64,000 nt of DNA from NCBI GenBank assembly GCA_958450365.1, contig CAUEEP010000933.1:62001-126000 (forward strand), written 5' to 3'. Below, piece after piece: positions 45,726 through 56,900 of this stretch. Below the pieces are notes generated by a model. The model had not been told where the DNA came from. It made no database searches and worked only from the letters and a program-made list of their open reading frames with translations. Each line of letters starts with the position of its first letter. The stretch's first letter is position 1. This DNA is from Mesorhabditis belari. Lineage: Eukaryota > Nematoda > Chromadorea > Rhabditida > Rhabditidae. The position numbers and the translations under genes were made by a program.

Positions 45726-46040
45726 TGAAGTGATGGTCGAAGTGTGACCATTTACGCCATGTAAGTGGTGAATGCATGAACTACCGTCACGAATGTCCCA
45801 AATCTAAAGAAAAAGAAGAAGTTGTCATAGGCTTGATTAAACCTACCCCAACGTCCGAGTTGGCATAGCAGGCGACCAAACTGTTTCAAATTGCAATTTG
45901 AATTTGATAATTTAAATTGCATGCCAGAGTCCCAGGCCCTTTAATGACTGAGAAGAATTGCGATGCATGCTGAAAGAAACAAATATAGAGGAGATTGCAA
46001 CAAACTAGCGAACAACGAAAACCCACTTGCTCTTCGCTGT
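45726..46040 (-). pseudogene. F-box/WD40 gene fragment (blade 7-8 exons)
   Basis: Inverted relative of 19845-20165 without the GTTTGG expansion. On the minus strand the blade 7 exon begins after TTTCAG and is interrupted by an AAATTGCAATTTGAATTTG-type insertion near 45890-45920. Blade 8 is partial. Confidence 0.65.
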
Positions 46041-46103
46041 TTTCGTGTCATTTTAATGTAAGGTGGTCTTTAAATCTTCAAATTCTTTAGTCCCCGTAAT
46101 TCG

Positions 46104-46349
46104 ATGAAACTCTTCCCCCGCCCGCATGTAAATCTAATCCATTCACGGTTTTTCGTTGAGTCACAGAGCTTAAAAAGAAAAATAAGGCCCAAACTTAACA
46201 ACGTTTCGCAAAAGAAGACTCAGAAAAAAGGTCAAAGTGTGACCGGATCGATGTGGAGGAAACTGAACGATTCTGATCGAAAAAGAGGCAAAAAGGGCAG
46301 AAAAAACAGACAAGAAAGAAAAAGGCAAACGTTGCTACGTCTGCTTTAA
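46104..46349 (+). CDS. Small Lys/Arg-rich open frame, unknown
   Basis: 81 codons, open here only: SLKRKIRPKLNNVSQKK, then MWRKLNDSDRKRGKKGRKNR. Related but broken blocks lie at 9840-10070 and 19500-19800. It is followed directly by module Q. Could be one exon of a former gene whose next exon is in module Q; no family recognised and translation is unproven. Confidence 0.25.
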   Translation: MKLFPRPHVNLIHSRFFVESQSLKRKIRPKLNNVSQKKTQKKGQSVTGSMWRKLNDSDRKRGKKGRKNRQERKRQTLLRLL

Positions 46350-46690
46350 GAGAATAAAAATAGAACTTTTTATTGGTAAAAGCTCTAGATTGATTGGTGC
46401 ATTCATTATTTCGAAAAAGTGCAATGAATAAGTGGACCAAATTTCACGTTGCCATTCTAATACAATATTAGAGATTTTTCAAAAGATAAGTCTAGGAGTT
46501 TCACAGTTTTTTTTTTTAGGCACTTCACCGAGATATTAAATTACTCACCGATGCATAGAATGATATATTTGATCATCATAATCAAATATGCACAGATTTT
46601 CGTGATCGGTACAAAGATTTGGGGAACCGCATACCCGGTCTTATGGATTTCGATTTTCGGTTCTCTTCAACCTAATACTTGTAAAAGCTT
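46350..46690 (+). repeat. Module Q copy with one stop
   Basis: Same as 10075-10395. The exon reads LHRDIKLLTDA, then TAG, then NDIFDHHNQICTDF. Confidence 0.5.
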
Positions 46691-46699
46691 CAGTCTAAA

Positions 46700-47362
46700 A
46701 AACCGTTTGCTGTTTGAGCTTTGAAATAATTTCAACTTTCTTCCAAATATGTGCTTGTTTGTGTCTAATATTGTAGCATCTTTTGAACCGAATTTTTTTA
46801 TTGGATTGTCATTTATGAAATGTCCGACACTTTGTCATGCCCGTAAATTTTCATTTCACGATACATTTCTTTTATTTCTTTTTTGATATTATATCGTAGG
46901 AGTATGAAATAAAATGATTTTATACTGAAGCCACATCTGTTGTGGATCGGCTGAGAAATGTCAGCTCAAAAAAGCACAAACTTTTATGACCGTAAAATTC
47001 GTGACCTGCAACAATCAGTCCGGCTCATGTCACGCCAAATGGGAATTTCTGTGTCTAGAAGCTAAAGCTAAAGCGAAGTGCGAAACCACATCGAACAGTT
47101 GACTCGTTAAAGAAAGCGCTCCTTAAAGCCTGGGACGAGCTTGATGTTGCCTACTTGCGTGTCACAGTTGACGCCTTCCGCCCACGTCTTGAAGTGTACG
47201 TCGTGCAGCCATCTCTCTAGACAAGAAAGTCACTCTCACTCATTTTTTTTCTCATCTGTAACGGGAGATGAATTGTGGGTTCTCAGTGTGAATTTTCCAA
47301 GAAAACGACAGTCGGTGAAAGAAGAAGGGCCAGAGCATAATGTTTTCATTTTCATCTCCTAA
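46700..47362 (+). mobile_element. Family D transposon fragment
   Basis: Direct duplicate of 10400-11065, with HTH-like (YDRKIRDLQQSVRLMSRQM), tail (AWDELDVAYLRVTVDAF) and GDELWVLSVNF pieces out of frame with one another. Confidence 0.5.
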
Positions 47363-47930
47363 TCATTGATCATGATCATTTAATAAAAACGGACAGCAGT
47401 TTCGGAAATCGGCGTAAAATTCTGCATCGGATGGTCTAAGTCTCATTTCGGTTTCGACCTTCATTTCATGATTTTCCCTGGTTAGAATTCGACCGACGCG
47501 TTTTTTAGCTAAATCCGTTTTCGAAAATCGGTGCTAAGTTGAAACAGTTCCCCAGTGAGGTCAATTACTCAATTTTTCCCGTGATCACTATGAACGACCC
47601 ATGATCACTATGCAAAACGATCAAAGTATCCAAGTGAATTTAACTGGAATATTTGTGGCACTCGATCACTCAATCCCCAAATGTTCACTTGATTGTTGGC
47701 ATTGGATAATGGACGAAAACGTTGTCGTTTTCGATTGGAAAATAAAGAAAAAGATCAGTTAGTTTGAAGAAATCGCGAATCAAATTCGAGCCTATTACAA
47801 AAAGAAATCTACTTACAATTTGGTGACTTTTAGAATTTTTATTTTCTTTGTGATTTTGGGCACAGCGCTTGCTCTGTTTTTGAGTGAATTTTTGAGATTT
47901 TCTGTGAAAATCTACCGTCAAACACGTCGA
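47363..47930. other. Single-copy stretch, no gene supported
   Basis: No exon-like structure, and no repeat match found in the window. Confidence 0.3.
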
Positions 47931-49177
47931 TTGGATTGGTGAATTGAAAACTGCCGGCTATTTCGCGGGACTCGCAGATAAAAAAAACAACAGCATTGAA
48001 CCAGCTGAAAGGGGGTTTGTTTACTTCAACATTTCTTCAAATTATTGCAAAAAAACTATGCTTCCAGTTTTTTATTTTTTGGTATTTTTCCTCACTGCTT
48101 CTATTGCACTCGACAATCTGCCACCGGGACATATTCGTCATGTCATGCTTCATGAGTTCCTACAGTGCAGGCTTGGCAGCTGCTAATATTAAAAAGATAT
48201 ATGGGGCGGACTCACCTTCCGAAAAAACGTGTCAAGTATGGTTTGCCAAGTTTCGATCTGGGACAAATCTTTGAAAGATGCAGAGGACCGTGGAGCGGCA
48301 CCCCAACTGGATGATTCCAAATTACTCGAACTCGTTACCAACAATCATTGGGAATCATCGCGTGAATTGGGAGAAGAATTAGGGGTTGATCATGCTACAG
48401 TGCTAAGGCACCTTCATACCCTTGGATTTAAATCGAAACTTGGGGCTTGGGTGCCCCATGACCTCAATAACCCCCAGAAGTGGCAGCTCGCCTCGATCAG
48501 TGCCGTCCATCTCCCACAATACAAAAGGAAATCTTTTCTTTCTCGAATTGTGATAGGAGATGAGAAATGGGTTTTATCTGTGAACTTTCAGAGGAAGTGG
48601 CAATGGGTGGGGCCAGGCGAGAAACCCGAAAGTGACCCCAAGCCCGATTTGCACTAGAAGAAGTTTATGCTCTGCTTTTTCTGGGACATGGAGGGAGTGG
48701 TGTACTGGGAGTTGCTGGATAGCAAGACGACCGTTAATGCAATCAAATACAGCGAACAGTTGGGAAAGGTGAATGAATCCCTGAAGAAGAATAGGCCCTC
48801 CAAGTCAAAGATCGTTCTCATCCACGACAACGCGCGCCCTCATGTTGCAAAACTGACTCGCTCTAAAATAAATAGCCTTGTTTGGGAACTTTTGGCGCAT
48901 TCCCCATACAGTCCGGACCTCGCCCCTTTTGATTATTCCGGATCAAGAGTAATGAGCTTGCGGGAGAACACTTCGATTCGGAAGAAGCGGTAAAAAGTTG
49001 GCTTTGAAAGTTTTTCGATTCAAAACCAAAATCCTACCACGAAAGAGGAATCCGCAAATTGCCTGTAAAATGGGCAGAAATCGTCAATAATAATGGAAAT
49101 CATTTGGAATGGATTTATGGTTTTATGTTGAATCAATTTTAGTTCAAAGTCCGGCAGTTTTCAATTCACCAACCCAA
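47931..49177 (+). mobile_element. mariner family C, nearly full length (1247 bp), frameshifted
   Basis: Ends are inverted repeats starting TTGGATTGGTGAATTG; TA follows the right end (49178-49179), but the left flank reads GA. Transposase pieces are in the normal order: HIRHVMLHEF, YGADSPSEKTCQVWFAKF, SRELGEELGVDHATVLRHLH, IVIGDEKWVLSVNF (first Asp), MLCFFWDMEGVVYWELL, LIHDNARPHVAK (second Asp), HSPYSPDLAPFDY (third Asp, 34 residues later: D,D34D, mariner class). It is broken by frameshifts near 48160-48260, a stop at ~48656 and a shift at ~48937. Confidence 0.85.
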
Positions 49178-49308
49178 TATTTTATTAAGATAGTCACTTG
49201 CAAATAATGAGCACAAAAGTTTCACGGTGAAAAGACTGTTGAGCAAATTGAGCGGGTCGTTTTTTCTTCATAACTTTGCTCAAAGTCGACGTGTTTTTAA
49301 TCTGCTTT

Positions 49309-49786
49309 TAGATTTGGATAAAAGATAGAATTTCGCATCTATTGGCATAAAATGAAAGCCACTCCGAAATTTCCCTCGTATAAACAACGACTTTGTCCTT
49401 AGCACCATTGAATCCGACTGGTCTTATGAGATCCTTTTGTGCTTCTTCGAACCATGGCAATTCCTCTAACTCGTCCACAAAATTGGCCTTCTAAAGCTCA
49501 TGCAAAACTGCAAGAAATATAATTCAAGCCGTACGTCAGTAATTTCCGACAAGTTCTGCACTATTTCCTCAGCGGTTGGTCGTAGGCTACAACGAAAGTT
49601 TGTGCATCTAAAAAGCCCGGACAATTGTTTTTCCAAGAAAGAAGTTTAACCTGTCAACAAGTTGTTGCAGTTTGAGTGGACATTCTGGTGAAGCCAATCG
49701 AGTGAGTCGTTTCGTGACAAAAATATCGGTCAGCAGATGATCACGGTTGAATCCATATGGTGAATCGTATTCTTGGAAAACATGCC
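49309..49786 (-). CDS. Protein kinase-like C-terminal exons
   Basis: Three minus-strand exons with good splice sites and one continuous frame: 49651-49786, 49535-49607 and 49309-49490, ending TAA 49309-49311. The peptide includes SPYGFNRDHLLTDIF, then CPLKLQQLVDRC...RPTAEEIVQNL, which has the shape of subdomains X-XI of a protein kinase (Cys-Pro, Leu, Cys, then the invariant Arg before Pro-Thr). A ~60-residue tail follows (ELEELPWFEEAQKDLI). Upstream exons with the catalytic loop were not found between 49790 and 50300, so the gene is either truncated or has distant exons. Confidence 0.45.
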
Positions 49787-50412
49787 TAAATGCATCATTC
49801 TAGCCAGGCACGCACCAAGAAATTTTTTGAGGAAGTGTGACAACACTTTGAAAAATGGCAGCACTTTAAACTGCGAGATTGATCAACTCACCTGCGAGAA
49901 AACTAAGCTTGATAGAAATGAAGACGGCGGTGTGTCTTTACTTTTTTCAGGCTATGTTGAGTAGAGTGCGTGACTTCCAAACAAATAATTGTTTGAACAA
50001 TTTTGGCCAAACAATTTTTTGTCTAAATAATGGGTCAAACAAGGCGTTCTAAATTGCACTTATCTCGGGCAAACCAGTACATACATGCCACTATGCAATT
50101 TTTTTTCATTTTTTAATTTCACTAGTCTAGAGTGTTTAAAACTTTTTCGAATGCATTGTCTAATATAGATTGAAATTTAAAGAGCTTAACTGAATATAAA
50201 CTATCCGTCATGGTAAAGCATGGTAGATGTCGCAGAAACATTAAACGTTAGCGGGCAAAGACAAAGCGTTAGCGTTAGCGGGCAAGCATTTAGCTCCGGT
50301 AACATTATTCCCCTTATATTAGGGTGGTGCAAAAGAAACTGCCGATGGGTATCAGCTCTCATCTCGCGGCCAAATCCATTGCCAACGAGTTTCGATTTTT
50401 GACAATTCTGAC
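49787..50412. other. Gene-free stretch
   Basis: Contains a cluster of CAAACAATT-type short repeats near 49980-50040 and two GCGTTAGCGGGCAA repeats near 50250-50280. TTAGGGTGGTGCAAAAG near 50318 resembles a mariner-type terminus. No coding exons. Confidence 0.3.
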
Positions 50413-50620
50413 TACCGTATTCTCTCTAATAGTAGTGCACCGTGAGCGTCGCCTAAATTCCTCGCAATCTCGAGAACCGCTTATCAGAACCCATCGATGT
50501 GGGATCGGAAAATGTAGCTGACGATGAGATCTTGTGGGGGATTTGAGTGTTGAGTTTTTGGGAAAATTTTGAAAATTTTTTTGGGAAAATAAGTGCACTA
50601 CTATTAGAGAAAATACGGTA
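50413..50620. mobile_element. 208-bp MITE with 28-bp terminal inverted repeats
   Basis: Left end TACCGTATTCTCTCTAATAG...GTGCAC; right end GTGCACTACTATTAGAG...TACGGTA. The ends match at 27 of 28 positions. The TACCGTA...TAATAG ends are related to those of the foldback elements. A G9 run follows at ~50627. Confidence 0.75.
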
Positions 50621-50689
50621 ATACAGGGGGGGGGGCAAAATTACCGTTACACATAAAAAAGTCTCTGTATAAAAAGCAACTCAAAAGGT

Positions 50690-51190
50690 CAAAGATTTTT
50701 CTTAAAAATAACTTTTATTGTCTCATCACAATTCATAAAAACTATTCCTTTTCAAACAGATCTCCAATAGCTTTTACACAGGCATCCAAACGTCGTAGAA
50801 AAGCGTCGATCGTGGCGAAAAGGTATAGGAGATCCAGCTCTTCCCAAGCCTTTTCGAGCGCTTTTTTCAAACTAGCAACAGTTTTGTGTGGTTGATAGCG
50901 TCAACTGATAGCATTTGTGATTTGTTTTTCTTGTAGGCCTTGTAACTTGAGCTTGTTTTTGATGATTCTTCTAGGGGATGTTCGCTCTGTATCCCCATTT
51001 TTTTGTGACACTTGCCGCACCGATTAGTTTGGCGTTTTCAACAGGCGATTCCTCACATTTTTTGACATTTGCTGAAGTTTCTACCGTTCGCTTTCTTCCA
51101 TACGCTTTCGCATTTGCTTGTAATTTCCGCATAATTCTTGCGGTAATTTTGGCTCACCCTGTAGCTTTGTTCTCTTGGAAAAAATAATTT
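50690..51190 (-). mobile_element. Tc1/mariner-like remnant, internally deleted
   Basis: Minus strand: DNA-binding-like PRRIIKNKLKLQGLQEKQI near 50900-50960 joined to the transposase tail SLKKALEKAWEELDLLYLFA near 50800-50870. The catalytic core is absent and stops interrupt the frame. Confidence 0.5.
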
Positions 51191-51272
51191 TTGGCGAAAA
51201 ACTCACATTCAAACCCCACAAACTAATATTATTCTTATATTGCTGACAATTGCTGACTAAAACTTTTCAGAT

Positions 51273-52330
51273 CACTTTGACTTTGGAGAGGGAGTGACTG
51301 AGGGATATGGGATCGGATTTTGGCTTGCACTCATAGCATTTCTCCTGTCGATTGGCGTGACGATAACGATTCTTGTGCTTCTACTTGATGTGCTTAAAGC
51401 AAGACCCCTTTTGAGAGCCATGTCTGCAGAGGAACTTCTAAAGAAACAAGGCTGGTCTCTGGTTCGAACTTCCGAAATGAATCTACCTCTCGCCGTAGGG
51501 GATGCTGTCTGCGAGGCTCTTCTTCATTTGGAACAAGAAAGGAATTCGGTAAAGACATTTTAAACAAGATCATTTATAAATCATTTAATTCAATATTGTT
51601 TTAATAAGAATTTCGATGTAAAACACTCGAGTAAATCTCCGTTTTGAATTGGGAAAATCGGGAAAATCGGGAAAAAATTTTTTGACGATTTTTTTGACTG
51701 AGATAACTCAATGAAAAACGATCGTACTCTTCTGTTATGAGAGCCCAAATTATCATAAATGCAAATTTACTTTCATACTGTCGTACCTCGAGATATAAAG
51801 TCGTTAAAGTTGACCGGCTTTTGCAAGTTTTCCTTAAGAAAAAAACCACAGAAGCCGTCCAACTTTGACACCGTTTTTCTCTATGTTCTTACACATGAGT
51901 ATACAAAATAAATTGTACTTTTCTATAACCAAATTTAATGAGGATCATTTTAAAACCACCCTCAAGTCGATTTGATTACTGGGAGTCGAGTTCTAGAGTA
52001 AAATAGAAAAGTTCCCAAACTCCAAGACTCGTCATGGAATTTGGAACTTCAACTTTGACACAGATTTTCTCTATGTTCTAATACATGAGTATACAAAACA
52101 AATTCTACTCTTCTCTAGCCAAATTTAATGACGACTCTTTTAAATGCATTTACGACATTTTAAATGCAATTACCCAAAACGATTTTCAGTTTTTTCTTTC
52201 GGACGAAAATTTTTACCAAATTTTTCATCAAAATTTTATTTTAGCACAATCGGCTTGAAAACATGAAGGCAGCACAACAATCAGAAGACTATTTCCCCGC
52301 CGTTCACTCGCACAAGAAAGAAAACGCTGT
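51273..52330 (+). CDS. Small membrane protein gene, C-terminal exons
   Basis: Exon 51273-51549 follows TTTTCAG and reads HFDFGEGVTEGYGIG, then one long membrane span (FWLALIAFLLSIGVTITILV), then a soluble tail ELLKKQGWSLVRTSEMN...LHLEQERNS ending at a GTAAAG donor. It joins in phase 0 to the last exon (~52245-52327, after TTTTAG), LENMKAAQQSEDYFPAV then ENAVEANE, stop. AATAAA lies at ~52420. The ~690-bp intron holds two tandem copies of repeat S. One terminal span before a cytoplasmic tail would suit a claudin-like four-span protein, but upstream exons were not found. Transcription from the plus strand looks likely. Confidence 0.45.
51850..52150 (-). repeat. Dispersed repeat S, two tandem units in an intron
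   Basis: Two ~150-bp units with ATTTTCTCTATGTTCT and CATGAGTATACAAAA landmarks. The reverse complement matches 17838-18000 in the receptor gene. Confidence 0.6.
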
Positions 52331-52490
52331 CGAGGCTAACGAGTGAATGAAAAGTGTCGAAATTTTGTAATACTGTGTCGTTTTTTTTGTGTATTTAATT
52401 GTCGTGGATTTTTCCTGAAATAAAGCTACGACTCTTTTGCTAACTTCTCAACTTTCGTCACTTTCGAGTGAATAGTGAAAATAGGAGCAC

Positions 52491-52560
52491 TTTTTCTAGC
52501 TTTTCTAGCTTTTCTGACTTTTCTAGCTTTTCTAGCTTTGTTCAACTTTTTCTAGCTCCG
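52491..52560 (+). repeat. CTTTTCTAG microsatellite
   Basis: About seven units of TTTTCTAGC with one TTTCTGAC variant. Confidence 0.8.
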
Positions 52561-52577
52561 AGAGAAAGTCTCAGAAA

Positions 52578-52878
52578 ATGCACTCAGCTCCTCAGAAAAT
52601 GTCTCGTGAAGTTACGATTTCCCCCACCCTGAAGTGCCACTTTTCTTTTCTGGCTCAGAATTTCGAAGTCAATCAAATGACGCCACTTTTGAAGCGATTT
52701 GGAGTGAGTTTTTATACCAATTTTAAGGTCACGCTTTCCGTTTCCAAGAAAATTGACGAAACTTGGCGAGATCAGGACATCGAAGAAAAACAAGAAAGGA
52801 AACAAGACGGTCAACAAAAATGTGATCGAATTAGCTCGCCTTCTCTACGACAATGGACTTCTGATGGTTAAAGAATGA
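52578..52878 (+). CDS. Possible small two-exon gene, unknown
   Basis: ATG at ~52599 opens MSREVTISPTLKCHFSFLAQ, then EVNQMTPLLKRFG before a GTGAGT donor. After a TTTCCAAG acceptor a Lys-rich segment ends either IELARLLYDNGLLMVKE (TGA 52876-52878) or in another frame. The phases do not join cleanly. No family recognised. Confidence 0.25.
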
Positions 52879-52932
52879 GGAAATCGTTTACCTATTCATC
52901 TTGTTTTATTCTGGTTAGCCTTTCTTGAAATA

Positions 52933-53793
52933 TTGGATTGGTGAATTGAAAACTGCCGGCTATTGTCATATGTGACAGTTTGAGCACTTTCTTCAAAAGA
53001 AACCCCTTTTGGTGCTAAAGGAAAAGTTGTAGAGAATCAAAAATCAACCTTATATTCAAATTTTCAGAACGATTCAAAAGCTGTTTTTCAAGAAATGCCA
53101 AATTTACGAATTTTCACAAAAATTGCAACAAAACTTGCATTTTAAGCGAAACTACTAAGTGTATCTTTTTGGAGATTTGACTATAAGCCTAATTTTTGAT
53201 TCTCTACAACTTTTCTATTGACACCAAAATGGGTTTCTTTTGAAGAAAGTGCTCAAACTGGGACACTGGGACATCTCCAGTCCTCCATTTTTGAGTCTCA
53301 CACTTGTCTCACACACTTGTACTGGGAGTTGCTGGATAGCAAGACGACCGTTAATGCAATCAAATACAGTGAACAGTTGGGAAAGGTGAATGAATCCCTG
53401 AAGAAAAATAGGCCCTCCAAGTCAAAGATCGCTCTCATCCACGACAACGCGCGCCCTCGTGTTGCAAAACTGACTCGCTCTAAAATAAATAGCCTTGTTT
53501 GGGAACTTTTGGCACATTCCCCATACAGTCCGGACCTCGCCCCTTTTGATTACTATTTATTCCGGATCATGAGTTGCGGGAGAACACTTCGATTCGGAAG
53601 AAGCAGTCAAAAGTTGGCTTTGAAAGTTTTTCGATTCAAAACCAAAATCCTACCACGAAAGAGGAATCCGCAAATTGCCTGTAAAATGGGCAGAAGTCGT
53701 CAATAATAATGGAAATCATTTGGAATGGATTGATGGCTTTATGTTGAATGAATTTTAGTTCAAAGTAAGGCAGTTTTCAATTCACCAACCCAA
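52933..53793 (+). mobile_element. mariner family C, second copy with nested MITE
   Basis: TA duplications at 52931-52932 and 53794-53795. Ends are TTGGATTGGTGAATTG and its complement. The 3' half matches 48700-49177, including LIHDNARPRVAK and HSPYSPDLAPFDYYLF with the third Asp intact. The 5' half is replaced by unrelated sequence from ~52966 to ~53320 that includes the inverted repeat listed separately. Confidence 0.8.
52976..53260. mobile_element. 285-bp inverted-repeat element nested in mariner C
   Basis: Arms of about 80-90 bp: CAGTTTGAGCACTTTCTTC at the left and its complement at the right, with GTTGTAGAGAATCAAAAAT in both arms. MITE-like; the family is not recognised and a target duplication is not clear. 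Confidence 0.7.
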
Positions 53794-53937
53794 TAGTTGT
53801 TGTTTTGTTGCGGTTGATGTTACGCTTATTTTCTATAAAATCGCCAGTAAAATCGATGGTATAATGGAAATTTTGAATCATTTTAATCATAACTATCATT
53901 TCAAAATGACGCTTCCTTAAGTTTTTATTATCAAAGG

Positions 53938-56900
53938 CTATTTGCAATCCGTTTTCCACCAATCGCTCACCGCCGTATTGTAGTAGTGCGTGTGGTCCTG
54001 GAAATGGGTAAATCTGAATTGTTTGATTGCTAAAATTGCAATAATCTCACCAAAAATACTCACATCGAATTGCCACATGATCTTGCTGTTCGCGCATTGA
54101 CCGATCAAATCACCATAGGGGCAAATTGTGTAGTTGGCGGTAGTCATCGCATTGTCGTACCTGGGAAGGGCTTTTGGTCCACAAATTTGATATTTGATCA
54201 GGGTTTTGGTATCACAAATCTTACTCTCACAAAAAGCTGGCCTCAAAATTTCAATTCTCCTATTGATAGTATTCACTATTGTTAGTGTTCTTCATCCTTC
54301 TTTCTTCATCTTTTCAATGCCCGCTCTTGCTCACCAAATTTCGAAACGATGATGCATCAGATCGACTTCTTGTGGCGGAATGTGAGGAATTGGATCGAGG
54401 TGGTGGACCACACGGTAGGAGAAGGGAATCTGGGAAGTGGAAAGGATTGAAAAAGATTTTTGATTTGACTCACATTGGCGTCATGCCACTCCGCGTATCT
54501 CACATCGCCTGTCCTCGGCTGCCCGAATGTCATCATTTTTATCTAGAAAATTGAATTCTCCACAAATTCTCCACCCTTGACTTTTACCCACGATTCTCTC
54601 ACCTTTTCCGGTTCGAAAAGCCCCTGTTTGACGAGATACGCGGCGCAAAGAGACGCCAACGATCCGCCAAGTGAATGCCCGACGATCTAGAAGATTTTTT
54701 GGAAAAGAACACGATTTTCGGTGATCCTGGAACGCACAGCACTCTTGGACATACAGTGGTCCACAAAAGTAATGCCCCATTGCCATTCAAAAGTATTTTT
54801 TGCAAAATTCCTCCTGAAAACATGTATTTAAAATGTATTTTTTTCTCTTATAAAATACTTTAGAAATTCTAGTTGTTAAATAACTGGATTTTTTTCATTG
54901 AGATCCTTCCAATCAAAAGATCGATGTGGAAGAGTGCAATGACCCCTAAAATTAGCTCCACAAAAGTAATGCCCCATTGATCGTTTTCATGATTATTCTT
55001 TTTGTTTCTCCTTCTATGAACATTAAATGTATTCTATCGTATTATTTAGATCCCTGACATGAAAAATCTTGACACCCCGAAGAAGCTTCAAATCGCTAAG
55101 GCCCGGGAAAATGGGATGCGGGAGAAGGATGTGGCCAACCTCTTCAATTGCTCGATATGGACAGTGCGCCGCATTTTTTCTCAATCAAAAGTCGGCAAAA
55201 ACCTTCATCGAAGCCTCAAGAGTGGCTGACGATCAATCACAGCCACAAAAGAAGGTCAAGCCGTGACCAGAATGGCGAAAAACGATCTGAGCAAAACAGC
55301 AACCGATGGAAGCCAAATGATGAGTGATCAATTTAGCAAGATTGTTTCGCCGGAAACGATCAGCCGACGATTAATTCAGGCTGGATTATATGCAAGAAGG
55401 GCTGCCCGTAAACCTCTGATGAATTCTAAGCACCGGAAGCAGCGCCTTGATTTCGCATGGACCTACCGAAGTTGGACAATCAGTGATTGGGCGAAACTGC
55501 GATTTACCGATGAGACAAAAATCAATTTATTTCACGCAGACGGAAACCATCTTATTCGACGACCGACTGAAAAGCGATATACACTCAAGTACATTCGACC
55601 TTCGGTAAAATTCAACGGCGGAAACATAATGTGTTGGGGTGAGAGCCTTTTTAGTATTTTGTCACCTGACTGTTTTTCTTTAGGAGCGATGTCACGAACT
55701 TCAGTAGGTCCATTATTTCACGTCAACTCAACGATGAACGCTGTGGCTTACAAGAACATTATGGGGACCCAAATGCTGCCTTTTGCCACACAGACGATAC
55801 CTCTTGGATGAATGCTCTGCCAGGACAACGACCCGAAACACAAGCCAAGGCTCATAATGGGAACGGTGATGACTCTTCAGAATGGTACACGAGTACGACT
55901 TCCGGGCTGGTTTGCGGCAAATCGAGTCAAATTGATCAATTCGTCTCCCTACTCACCGGATATCAATGTTATCAAGCATCTCTGGTCATTTGCCGAGTCG
56001 CGACTCAAGGGAAAGAAATTCGATTCGAAGGCTGTCTTATGGTTTCACATTCAACGTCTCTGGGCCACCATCCCCCAAAGTCTTTTGAAGAATCTCGTGG
56101 ATTCCATGCCGGATCGACTCAATGAAGTAATAAAAGCAAAAGGAGGACTAACCAAGTATTGATTTTAAAAAATGGTGTTAATTCTTTACAAATGGGGCAT
56201 TACTTTTGTGGAGCTAATTTTTAAGTAACTTATTGGTTTTGTTTTATAATTTAATTTGTATGTAATGTATACGGATAAATCTTATATTCTTGAAAAGTAG
56301 AGTCTTATACGTAGATAAAAATACCCCTACTCTTTTTCTGAAATGTCAATTTTGCAAGATTTCCTTACAAAACATACTGCTGGATGGCAATGGGGCATTA
56401 CTTTTGTGGACCACTGTAGTTTCTGTTTGGAAAAATCGACTTTTGAAATTCAGCACAGTCGCCCCCGAAATTGTTCAAGCTCAAATTTAGCCAAAATTTG
56501 CATATCTACGTGCAATCGGTTAGAGGAAACGCCAAATTGGAACGCACTTTAGAAAATGGGCTTAAAAAGTGAGGAGGATATGATTGATGGGAATTTGGGA
56601 TACGGTAACGTATCCACTGTTTAAGCTGAAAGTCGAATTCGGCAAAATTCGTCCAAATCAGCTATCGTATCCCCGAAATTGGAGTGCATTTTAGAAAAGT
56701 GCGCTCAAGAAAGCACTCACATAGACGTCGTACGTTGGGTAGACTTTTCTCAGCGTCATCACTTGCGCCTCCAAGCCAGCGCGCCACAAAAAGAAGAATC
56801 CATTGAAGAAATAGTCATAAATTAAGCCGATATTCAAAAAGTTGTCTTTTTTCCTGAAATCTGGATGTCATTCAATAGATTGGCAGTCATAGTTAGTGGA

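Noticed and set aside
50978..51187. 69-codon hydrophobic frame on the plus strand
   Set aside because: It is antisense to a recognisable Tc1-like transposase remnant (PRRIIKNKLKLQ on the minus strand), so it is a shadow frame.
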